Assembly (NCBI GenBank): GCA_032718475.1
Contig: JAUCBJ010004084.1
Coordinates: 1-64,000, forward strand
Length of the DNA: 64,000 nt
Reading direction: 5' to 3'
Source of the DNA: Nemertoderma westbladi
Lineage: Eukaryota > Xenacoelomorpha > Nemertodermatida > Nemertodermatidae
Part shown: positions 53,853-63,750 of the stretch, piece by piece
Layout of the letters: every line of letters begins with the position of its first letter
Numbering within the stretch: position 1 is the stretch's first letter
Program-made: the position numbers and the translations under genes
The notes under the pieces: model-generated
The model's input: only the letters and a program-made list of their open reading frames with translations
What the model was told of the DNA's origin: nothing
Database searches by the model: none

Positions 53853-54204
53853 CATATGTGAATTGTAACTAAGCCATATCGTTGCATGTAGTTTAAGTCA
53901 TAGCTCTGTTTATATAGATAGAGCGCCACGTCCAAAAGGAACTGTTAATATTCCCCGAAGGTGAATAATATTGTCAGAGATTATATAATACTGTCAGTCG
54001 AATAATACATTAGGCTTACATAGCAATAAGATTAAGCCGTCGAAGTCAATCTCCCGGGTATATCCAGCGGGTGAATGATCGCGCACAGATTGGTTTCAAC
54101 TAGTGTAGTGAATCAAATACTTGTCAGAGGCTAAAAGCGATTTATTATCTAGAAGACATCCTAATTTGGCGGGTTAAACTGCCAAAGGTCTGAAAGCGCG
54201 AACA
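53853..54204 (+). mobile_element. second part of the LTR split by copia
   Basis: Resumes the similarity to the minus strand of 20066-21332 at CATATGTGAATTGTAAC and runs through TAGATAGAGCGCCACGTCC and CCCGGGTATATCCAGCGGGT to GCGCGAACA, a CA end. Together with 48004-48862 it rebuilds the full ~1.25-kb repeat, so the copia went into an existing copy. Confidence 0.65.
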
Positions 54205-56402
54205 ATAACGGATATAGCTTCTGGATTGCGGTGTAAGCAATCTAGTCGAAAGTACCGGTCGACCGGTAACCAGTAGGCCTGACTGCCTGATCATCCGGAC
54301 CGGTACCTACAGTAGTACAGGTACAACAGTATTATTCGATTGTGGTATTGTATACCGGTAGGCTGTTTAAGAGATTAGGGACTGTACACCCCTTGTTTCT
54401 TTTGGAGCTTACTTATTTCTGTCAGTTTTATTTATTTGTAGGCCAGTATTGAGCAGAAGGCGTGTAAGCCTGCTCAGATTGTACAGATAATTTGTAGGCT
54501 TGACTGTTGGCTAACTGTTGATTAGGTCTGAACGGATTGCAGTGCATGTAGAGTGTATGTCCGATAAAGAACGGTTAGGAAGTAGGGGCAGCCATAGCTG
54601 TAAGGTAAACCCCCATCTAAAGAATAAGTCGTACTACTGGGTTAGAACGCATACTACTTAACCATTTCGGAGTCTGCATGTCCTGTGGTTTATTTAGGCT
54701 TGATAGTAGTCTGCCATCGTTTGGTCTGTACTTTGTTTGTGTAGTCTGTACGGGTAGCGTATAATTTTATTTAGATAATTTGTAGGCTGGATAGTTGTCT
54801 GGCTGTTGTTGGGTTTGAGGAAATTTCGGTGTGTGTAGAGCATCTGTCCGATAAAGTGCTAAGTTAGGAAAGTAGGGGCTTCAAGTGCTGTGAGGTAAAC
54901 CCCCTGTGAAGAATAAGTCGTACTACTGGGTTAGAACGCATACTAACTAATCATTTTGGAGTCTGCATATACCGTAGTTTGTTTAGGCTTGATAGTAGTC
55001 TGACAGTATTTGGTCTGCATTTTGTTTGAATGGTTGTACGCGTAGCGTAATATTTATTATTCAGAGTTTATGCGATTATTCGCAACATTCATATCCCCAA
55101 GTTTGTTCCTACAGTAATTGTGTTTGTTATACATACCGTTATAGTTAAACTAACCCCGGTACTACATCAGGGCTGCTCGGCGTAGGTAAAGACTGGAGAT
55201 TTTGTGCTTTGGTCACTCCGGCAGATACCGTGGTTCTTTTGGCTGTTCAAGTATTTTTAACTACTGATTATTTGTTGTACAAGTACTTGTACCTAATTTA
55301 GGGTTTAGTGTACAGTACTTTCCGAAGGTGATTAGTGTGTAGGCAGTATATTTGTGTTGTAAAGTGGTTAATAGGCACGTTGGTTCTGGTAGACCGCGGT
55401 AATTAATCTCTAGGTAGGAACACTCCGTGATACATAACGTAGTACCTATAGCGATACGGTTATAGGTCGTCAGGCGGTGGTATTTTCCTATCTGGACAAC
55501 GCAGTATATTTACTACTACTTATTATTTTCAAATACCGTAGTAACCTGTCCGTTGTAATAACCAGATATTCTAACCCTTTGTTAGGCTGGTTAGTAGACT
55601 TCTTGTAAAATTACCCTAAAAATTTGTATTTGTGTATTTGCAATTAAATTTTTGTGTTTATTTAGAGATTGTAATCTCAACCCGAATTGTACGTAATTTG
55701 TAGTATTAAGTAACTTAGGTAAATTAGAATTATTTGTTTTAGTGTCTAACAAGTAGCACTCCACTGAGAGCGCACAGCTTATGTGTAGTGACTCCCCCAG
55801 AAATAATAACATTTATTTCAAACATTGACAAAACCCATTAAACGGGTATATATATATATTATAAATCAACTCAAACGATTTATAAATAGTAGGCCTGCCA
55901 TATAACAATTAGGTCTCAATATCAGTTGGACTACTGCTTAAATAACGGTAATAAAGTAAGTTAAAGTAACCAAGTAACCCTTAAAATTCAGAAATTCAAT
56001 TATTCTAAAATAATTGACATACCGGTATTTACAATAGGCTTATTATATTTATTTCTATAAATTTTAGGTTGAAATCATACCGGTATTCTGTAATTAATTC
56101 TAGTCTGTAATTATACTTATATATATACACTATAAGTGTAAAATGCATACAGGTATTCACGATAGGCCTATTATATATTTATATATATTTGTGCTAAAAT
56201 TATATACCGGTTTCTGTGATAAACTAGTCTGTAATAATACTTATATATACTATAAGCATACCGGTATTCTAACATTATATATATATCACGCTACACTGAG
56301 TAGCAGTATCGGTAATTAATTACTAGGCTAGCAGTTAATGCTGAATTACTAGACTTGCTTAGACTGTAATATAACAGTAGGCATTCAACTGTGTAAACAA
56401 AC
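54205..56402 (+). other. leader of the Pao-derived element, with a 288-bp tandem duplication
   Basis: No ORF. Block 54481-54768 is repeated at 54769-55060; both carry GATAATTTGTAGGCT, TGTCCGATAAAG, AAGTAGGGGC, GAATAAGTCGTACTACTGGG and TTAGAACGCATACTA. The rest is AT-rich with many ATACCGGTA words at 56020-56270. A primer-binding site next to 54204 could not be recognised. Confidence 0.6.
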
Positions 56403-59400
56403 ATGTCTGATACTAAGCAGAACCTGTCAGACAGTTTATTAGAGGTAACTATCTGCGACTCAGATAGAGGTGTAGAACCGTCTAGTCCTAAGTTCAGTTC
56501 ACCTCCCACTGTGAGGAAGGTCATCCCTCCAGTAGTAATAACAGAACCTAGGCTGGTCCAACATCGTAGGTCTATCATAGGCACTCGAGCTCAGGTCAAG
56601 CGGGACCAAGAAGCAGCGGAACAGCAACAACCCGCGAGCCAAGAACTTATTTCTCAGCGGCCCAACAGCTCCAGTAGTGAGGATACTGTAGAGTTGACAC
56701 CCGAGCGCGGAGCAAAGATGACGGATGCAGTTTATTCGGATCCCCTTCTCATCCTGCCTGCGGCCGTACTCACTAGGTTATTGATCGCGGTGGAAGAACA
56801 CCAGATCGATTGGGCGAGAAGTAAGCGATCAACTAAAGATAGTTATGAGGGATACACAAGGGAAGAACTGAAGTCTATGGTCGAGTCGCAATGGAACTTC
56901 CCCGGACCCGGACTCCCATTTGATTTATCAGAAGCTGCCTGGGAAGACATACACCGGATGGGAGTAGCCAAGGAGACCACCGATCCAGCTGTGTGGAAGA
57001 GGTCCGCAGCCGGATACGCACAGGGATTCTTCAGCTCTATGGAGCGAGTAGAAAAACAACTGTTTCAACAACCCCAAGGACCTCAAGAGCAGGGACAACT
57101 GCTTTATCAAGTTAGAGAAAGAATTCTACGAATCAGGCTAATCTTATCAGCCTTTGAGGAGGCTTCTAAAAGAAGACAAGACACGTCGTTGCAAGTTGCT
57201 GTAAAGACTTGGTTTCAAAAGGTGAGTCTCCAGGTTCAAGGAACGGCTCAGTGGAAAGCCCAATTAGATGAGCGCTCAACCCATGGAGAATCAACAGACG
57301 CTACATTTTCCCAAGTGGAGAGTGAAGCGACAGCAGAGAAGCCGCATAAGAGGGATGCTATTGATATCTATCTGTCGGACTATCAACGTTTTGTAGGTGA
57401 TGAAGAGCTGAGGAGAAGGCTAGAGGGACTTAGCCCTAATAGTGAAGGAGCCCAGCGTGTGTTGGACGCCATCGATGTGGATATGAGAGCTGCGAACCAA
57501 GCTAAATTTGATGAAAACATCCGCCTCACTAAGGTTCAAGAAGAACAAGTAAAGAAAAAACGTATAGAAGACAGAAAGATAGCAGCAGCGGCAGCAGCAG
57601 TGGCAGAAGCAGAAAGAAAGGCAGCAGTGGCAGAGGCCGAAAGAAAAGCGGCCTTGGCAGCTACAGTGGCAGAAGCAGAAAGAAAGGCGGCTTTGGCAGC
57701 TGCAGTGGAAGAAGCAGAAAGAAAAGCGGCTATGGCAGCTGCAGTGGCAGAAGCAGAACGAAAGGCGTCTGAGGAGCCTGCCCAACTAGAGTTGGAAAAT
57801 CTTCAAGAGAGGCAAGACAACTTTAATAAACAGTTAACAGCAAGTAATATGCAGATGATGAATCGATCTACTCCCAAGAGGCAAGGTTATACATCATCTG
57901 AGGAAGGCGATACCACAGATCATGAAGGCGGAGGAAATCGATCTCGCCTAAGCAGACATAAAAAAATGTCCCACCGTCAGAAATTGCCTGATTTGCCCCC
58001 AGCTGTTCGAAGGCAACTAAATAACACAAACTTAGGTAGTACAGAACCCACAGACCAAATAATTAAAATAGAAAGACTCCCTACTATAGTAGATGAGCCT
58101 GAAATAATTAGGCCTGTTCTTGAAATCACCCCTTCGGTGATAGAGACACTTGTACTCCCAGAACCTACCTTTAAATTCCCATTACACAGCACCAAATTAT
58201 CTGTGCCTAGAGGAACAGCCCTTGAAACAGTGTCGGTCCTGGACTCCGAGCGAAATATAAAGGATATATCGCCCGTAGTCCCTCGTCTGCCCGCTACGAC
58301 GTTGGCGGATCCCGCTTCGGCGGTTGATTGGGTGGACGAGAGACGGCGGGGGATGGACAATCTCCTCGGAAAGATGGAGGAGAATCGAGTACGCTCCTCC
58401 CAACAGGTCCGAGAGTTAGAAGGGACTGTTCAACAGTTAAAGGGAACTGTAAAGGAAAGTAGGTTAGAGTTGCAAGAAGTGCAGCAAAATATCGCGCTAG
58501 AACGTGATAAATTAGTGAATTTACAAATGGGTATACCACCACCCCCTGTAACAATGTGTCAACCTGTTAGGTCTGAAGTATTTCATGCGCAAGGTGTGGA
58601 GCCTACACGCATCTATACTGCTAGCGAAGTAGAAACTCCTATAGTGAACCCTATTAAGAGTAATTATAGACCTGTTGATAATGATATTCCCTATAGACCG
58701 GATCATAATCCGAGAAATTTATATACCGATAACTCGATATTAAATAACACGATGGCCCAAGAAAGTTTTACGCGTCAAATGGCTAGAACCGAAGCCCGTC
58801 AAGCGGTAAAGATGGGAGAGATAGTCAAGTTCAATGGAGATGAGATGAAATGGTTACCTTTTAATGAATATTATAAAGATAACATACAGAACTCTGTACT
58901 ATCTAATGGAGAGAAACTTAGATTCCTCATCGAGTGCTTGGAAGGATCTCCCAAGTTAATGGCGTTAAAGTTTATTGGACATCCAGATGGATTAAGACAA
59001 GTTTGGGATACAATAAACATCAGGTATGGTAATAGGACTAACATAGCTAGGTATTTGTATGCAAAATTAATGGCGCCCCGAAAGTTTCTTAGCAGCGGGA
59101 TTATAGAGTTTTCCGACGAAATTCAGGAGATCTGTAGACAGCTAGATTGGTTAGGTAAGTCTCATGAATACCAGAATTCTATGGTTGTAGGAGCCTTAGC
59201 ATCAACTCTGCCAAAGGGTGGAGTAGGTACATGCTGGGACAAGACAGTGTTATATATGATGGAACAACAACGACGAGACCCTACCATGGCTGATCTCATG
59301 TCATTCTTGGATGGCGAAGTGAAATTACAGCTCATAAAGCAGTCCAGAGAGAAGACACCGGAAAACAAGGTAAGTGAGAAACCCGTCTCTAGGAGAAAGG

Positions 59401-61136
59401 TAACACCAGTGTGTTATACAGACGACGGCGAAAGCCAGACTTCTCAAGGAGAGGATAGCGGGAAAGACACTGAAAGATCTTACTATGACAACAAAGCGAC
59501 TAAGGACGTAAGTAAATTCAAGTCTCGAACCAATGACAGGAGAGAACAGGTAAGAAAAACTCCTCCTACGTCTCCTAAGAGAATTCAAGTGAGAAAGCCC
59601 GAGGAAAGAACGAGCGTGCACCACACAGCACATGTTAAAGTAAGTAACATCAAACCAAAATGTGTGCTGTGCGACGGGCCCCACCGTTTGAATATGTGTG
59701 ATAAATTCCTAAAGAAATCATTAAAGGATAGACGTGAAGTCATGTGGGATAAGCGGTTGTGTTATAATTGCCTCAGACGAGGACACCAACGGCGAACCTG
59801 TTACTCCGACGCAAGGTGTGCGAAGTGCGACGCGAAACATCATATTTTGTTGCACACCGAATTCGAAAGAAACAGCCCGAGTCAGGTAAGTGAGTCCAAA
59901 CTACATGTCCAATTCAGTGATGTGAACGACACTGACCAAAGTTCTGAGATGGAAGGATTCTATACGGACGAATTCTCCGACCAAATTTCTGAAATGGAAG
60001 GATTCTATACGGACGAATTCTCAGACAAAAACGAATCCTGTTACTTAATAAATACCGCAGTGTATCGAGCACTTACGTATGAGAAGGAAACCGACAGTGA
60101 GCTCCCCCTAACTACTTCTGACAGACAACCATCTTGGAAAGCGCCACCTTCCAATGTAGGAATCCGAGAATTTCCTGTAGTCCAGGTAAGGGTCCACGGA
60201 CCTAAAAGGAGTTATGTAGTGAACGCCCTCCTTGACTCCGGTAGCACAGGAACATTCATCGACAAAGAACTAGCCGAAAACATCTTTGCTGGACAACCCA
60301 AGTTCCGAACTAAGCTAAACATGTCAGGAATTATGCAAGTTTGGAAATCTACCGTAATAGCGGATTATTATGTAGGCGCGTTGTCCACCCCCCAGGATGA
60401 ACTAGGAGAACACAGCATAAGGTCAGTGAAAATGGTAGCGATAAAGAACTTCGCGACCAGCCAAGTGGAACCTTATAACTGGGATGAGGACGATTTCACC
60501 CAGCAGTTTGGAATACCTAGATTCAACACCGATTACCCTGGAGTCCAAATACTCATCGGTCAAAATGCGCATGAAGCGCTCGAGACATTGGAGAAACGGC
60601 CTGCTCAACCGCAACCTCTACAAGTTTATGCGGGAAGAACTAGAGTAGGTTGGTACTTTACTGGCCCTTCTCGTAGAACTCTTATGGAAAGATTACCAAA
60701 AGAACAGGTATATCGATTAAGTGAACGGGAAGTGGAGAGCAGTGAAGTTGACGACCCAACTGAGGAAACACCATACTCCTCAGATAATGACGATATCAAC
60801 TCCAATGTAGATCAATGGAGACATTGCCCCGAGACGATCAATCTAGCCGACATCGCTTCCAGAGGAGCAACTCCTCAAGAACTTACAGATACTCCAAACC
60901 GGTTAGGTGGACCCGACTTCCTAAGTAAAGAAGATGAATGGCCTCCTCAGCTTACCCCGGTGAAGATTAGACAGGCCAAGGGAGCGGAGAAAGTAACACA
61001 ACCACTCAATCGCCCAGCTGGTCGTTTATGTTTACTGGAAAGAGACCGAAAACTGTCCGGAAACTATGGAAGGCAAGATACTCTTCCCACGACCACCTCC
61101 CAAATCCAACAAATATCTAGGGACTCCATAACGTAA
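56403..61136 (+). CDS. Pao-derived gag-protease ORF with RT, RNase H and integrase deleted
   Basis: 1577 residues, open throughout. Order: N-terminal region; Ala/Glu/Arg coiled coil with repeated AVAEAERKAA units (about 380-458); Pao-type capsid-like domain (about 797-983: IVKFNGDEMKWLPF, FIGHPDGLRQVWD); knuckles (about 1087-1156: CVLCDGPHRLNMC, CYNCLRRGHQRRTC, CAKCDAKHH); and aspartic protease LLDSGSTGTFID (Asp1278). After RTRVGWYFTGPS, where RT would follow, it jumps at about 60810 to DQWRHCPETINLADIASRG, the end of the RNase H region, and soon after to RPAGRLCLLERD, which resembles the far C-terminus of Pao polyproteins. Two in-frame deletions thus removed about all enzymes but PR. A 45-nt tandem duplication (EMEGFYTDEFSD twice) lies at about 59946-60030. 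It may be a non-autonomous Gag-carrying element. The ATG at 56403 starts the Gag-like frame. Confidence 0.88.
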   Translation: MSDTKQNLSDSLLEVTICDSDRGVEPSSPKFSSPPTVRKVIPPVVITEPRLVQHRRSIIGTRAQVKRDQEAAEQQQPASQELISQRPNSSSSEDTVELTPERGAKMTDAVYSDPLLILPAAVLTRLLIAVEEHQIDWARSKRSTKDSYEGYTREELKSMVESQWNFPGPGLPFDLSEAAWEDIHRMGVAKETTDPAVWKRSAAGYAQGFFSSMERVEKQLFQQPQGPQEQGQLLYQVRERILRIRLILSAFEEASKRRQDTSLQVAVKTWFQKVSLQVQGTAQWKAQLDERSTHGESTDATFSQVESEATAEKPHKRDAIDIYLSDYQRFVGDEELRRRLEGLSPNSEGAQRVLDAIDVDMRAANQAKFDENIRLTKVQEEQVKKKRIEDRKIAAAAAAVAEAERKAAVAEAERKAALAATVAEAERKAALAAAVEEAERKAAMAAAVAEAERKASEEPAQLELENLQERQDNFNKQLTASNMQMMNRSTPKRQGYTSSEEGDTTDHEGGGNRSRLSRHKKMSHRQKLPDLPPAVRRQLNNTNLGSTEPTDQIIKIERLPTIVDEPEIIRPVLEITPSVIETLVLPEPTFKFPLHSTKLSVPRGTALETVSVLDSERNIKDISPVVPRLPATTLADPASAVDWVDERRRGMDNLLGKMEENRVRSSQQVRELEGTVQQLKGTVKESRLELQEVQQNIALERDKLVNLQMGIPPPPVTMCQPVRSEVFHAQGVEPTRIYTASEVETPIVNPIKSNYRPVDNDIPYRPDHNPRNLYTDNSILNNTMAQESFTRQMARTEARQAVKMGEIVKFNGDEMKWLPFNEYYKDNIQNSVLSNGEKLRFLIECLEGSPKLMALKFIGHPDGLRQVWDTINIRYGNRTNIARYLYAKLMAPRKFLSSGIIEFSDEIQEICRQLDWLGKSHEYQNSMVVGALASTLPKGGVGTCWDKTVLYMMEQQRRDPTMADLMSFLDGEVKLQLIKQSREKTPENKVSEKPVSRRKVTPVCYTDDGESQTSQGEDSGKDTERSYYDNKATKDVSKFKSRTNDRREQVRKTPPTSPKRIQVRKPEERTSVHHTAHVKVSNIKPKCVLCDGPHRLNMCDKFLKKSLKDRREVMWDKRLCYNCLRRGHQRRTCYSDARCAKCDAKHHILLHTEFERNSPSQVSESKLHVQFSDVNDTDQSSEMEGFYTDEFSDQISEMEGFYTDEFSDKNESCYLINTAVYRALTYEKETDSELPLTTSDRQPSWKAPPSNVGIREFPVVQVRVHGPKRSYVVNALLDSGSTGTFIDKELAENIFAGQPKFRTKLNMSGIMQVWKSTVIADYYVGALSTPQDELGEHSIRSVKMVAIKNFATSQVEPYNWDEDDFTQQFGIPRFNTDYPGVQILIGQNAHEALETLEKRPAQPQPLQVYAGRTRVGWYFTGPSRRTLMERLPKEQVYRLSEREVESSEVDDPTEETPYSSDNDDINSNVDQWRHCPETINLADIASRGATPQELTDTPNRLGGPDFLSKEDEWPPQLTPVKIRQAKGAEKVTQPLNRPAGRLCLLERDRKLSGNYGRQDTLPTTTSQIQQISRDSIT

Positions 61137-62810
61137 CAACATACGGAGTGGGTGTGTGACTACATTATTTTATATTTATTTTATTATTTTATATTATGTA
61201 TGTATTATTATGTAATTTTATTATAATCGTTTTCTTTAATTTTATTTAGTAGAATGTTATTTAGTGATTATTTAGTAGATTAGTGCAATATATTAGTGTT
61301 TATTACTTAATTACTTATATATTATATTTAGTGCGACGGCGAGAAATAATTCTTTTTCTCTTTCCTTACTGTCCGTATTACATTACGAATACGTAACTAC
61401 AGTAAGATGAAATGTCCGTACTTATTAAAGTACAATAAAGCCACTACTATATTCAAGTATTATTGGTAGGCAGAGTATTAGGAATGCAAAGTTCAGATCC
61501 TCGTGTCTCGGCTAAACCAAGCTCTGGGTAGACCTTGGAAACGACTTGCCTCTTCACACTGACATTGCTTCGTGCGATATTGCTCTCATACCGTATATTA
61601 AATAATACATATAGTAGCGTGATGTCCCTTTAACAGTAGCGTATAACGCAAAATAAATCTGTTGAACCCTTTGACCATCTGCAATTCTAGTCGATTAAGA
61701 TATCGCGGCACCCACCGATATACTTGAAAGACAAAATTCTAGAATCAGTGGTTAACGTCCCCAGACAAGTTCTGGAATAAATCGGTGCCCATCTCAAATA
61801 TTAATTATTTAATATTTGCAAATCTAATAAATCAAAATCTGTAAAATTCAGATCCTTCAACAATTCTAGTCAATTAAGACATCGTAGCATTTACCGATAT
61901 TCTTAAAAAGACAATTTTCATAGAATTAAGGATCTTGTGTCCCCAGACCTGTTCTAGAATCAAAACATGTCAATTTAATTATCAAATAATAAAATTTCAG
62001 GGAATAAATTTAAATTCATGCCTTTTAATGAATTTAATAAATTGCCATTTTTACGCAATTTATAACATTCCCAAAATTCCATTAATTAATAGATCAAGGG
62101 AGCGGAGATTTATCTTCTTATGCGTATGAGTGTGCGAAAGTCTCCCAAACATAGTCAGTAGCCGATAAAATTCATAAAGCCATGTATAAAACAGGACATT
62201 GACCATTAAAGAATTACTATTAAATAACATCCCAGATCTGTATGCATTGGAATTACCCTAATTCTACCGCTAGCTTTGCATAATGTCACCATAGCAACAA
62301 CCACGCTAGAATTAGAATTGAGTTAAAAGAAAAATAGAAAGCTTGTCCCATTGAATAGCATAGGGAATAAATAGCGCACTGCTAGTATCCAAGGATACAT
62401 GATAATAACGTGACATTCTGGAAGGCACTGACTAACGGACAAGTGACCCGAGTGTGTGTAATTTGTGACAAGTTGTGTGTGTGGTATTTGTGAGTTTATA
62501 GGCGAATGTTACTACTAAGGTGTGTTTACAGTAGCGAGTCGCAATTGTGAAAGTAACCCTAACTCTCCAGTAAGAACCTGAGGTGTATCTAAGCCTTTGG
62601 GACGGACAGTCGAGTGACTTGTGCCGGTTGTCGTTGTCGTTGTGCGGCTACGTCGTTGGCGAAAGTACAGCGGCGACGACACATCGGCGCTGAGGATCTC
62701 GCACTGTCCGGGGGCTGATTGGGGTAGGCAGCGACGCTCGCTAGCCTAAATATAAACTCATTATAATATTAATAAACTCATATATAGCAGATATGACGGA
62801 GTTGATAGAA
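61137..62810. other. 3' flank and leader-like sequence, no gene
   Basis: A possible poly(A) signal AATAAA lies at 61434-61439. A weak tRNA-like stretch (TTGGTAGGCAGAGTA and AAAGTTCAGATCC) follows at about 61455-61505. Two ~105-bp blocks (61680-61790 and 61860-61965) share TTCTAGTC-ATTAAGA, ACCGATAT and TCCCCAGAC. 62440-62720 is GC-richer (TGTCGTTGTCGTTGTGCGGC) and looks like another leader. Confidence 0.5.
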
Positions 62811-63750
62811 GATGGTCTTGGTATCAGGGAGCGATATACTCTACTTTCAAGCGTTTGTTGATAGCTTGATACGCGGTGATACTAGTCCAACTACTACGGA
62901 GGATGATGGTAGTTATATCGAACCTACGATTTCCTGGAAGTAACTTACGCGTGAATTGGACTATTGAAAATTCACCGCTCGCTATACGCATCGTAATGGT
63001 ACGTATATGGACTTCTTGACTACTGGTCATCCTATTGATTTACACGACACCGACGATATAGACACCGAAAGGGAAATGGTTTTATTTAAATATCATACCC
63101 AGCGGAGTCGAAACGATAAATCGAGAATAGAACACGAGAACTCTATTCGAAACAGACTCGAGAGGGAAGACGTTGAAGAACCTGATAAACGTCGCGACTT
63201 CAACGATTATCTAGAATTCCTAAGAGAGACCTATCTCAATATTGCCAGTCAACAAAACCTCGAAACTCGATATCCTCAAGGTATACATCCAGACCCTATG
63301 ATGGAACTCAAACGGCTCTATTTTACGATGATGTATCTTACCGCCGATCGACCGCTACCTGTCGTTCCAGATAGCTTCGAACAGATGGAGGAATATTGTA
63401 AAACTGGAGAGCGATCACCCGCGTTTCCCCTTCAAGACGTGCGTCTTTGGTATTATTACGATAAATGCCCTAGACCCAGCCAATAAACGGAAAGACATAA
63501 ACATCCACGGAAACGTTGTGTTAAACACAGTTGTGCTCGTTATATTTACTGGAGTTTCGAGCGAAACTTGTTTGACGTATCACCTATGCTCACTCGGCTC
63601 GAACGATCCTGGAGTAAACCTACGATCAGAGTCCCGGAATACTCGGTCAAACCTCCTCATTCCTTAGTAGGACCTCAGACCTGCGATCCTGGTGGTGTCG
63701 CGGATCCTCGCGGACTGTATTCACTGTTCAAAGATCTAGTGCTACCCTAA
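62811..63750 (+). pseudogene. broken ORF of unknown family, about 310 codons
   Basis: One frame starts at ATG 62811 (MVLVSGSDILYF) and is interrupted by in-frame stops at 62941-62943, 62965-62967 and 63484-63486. Codon structure resumes each time, so this looks like one decayed gene. The longest uninterrupted part (63007-63486, 159 codons) is rich in charged and aromatic residues (RRDFNDYLEFLRETYLN, VRLWYYYDKCPRPSQ). The tail is Pro-rich and ends LYSLFKDLVLP. I recognise no domain. It follows a GC-richer leader as the retroelement ORFs here do, and its composition recalls the 819-residue protein, but I could not align the two. Confidence 0.5.

Noticed and set aside
62811-63750. Homology of the broken ORF to the 819-residue protein
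   Set aside because: Composition and context are alike, but I could not find consecutive matching blocks, so no relationship is claimed.
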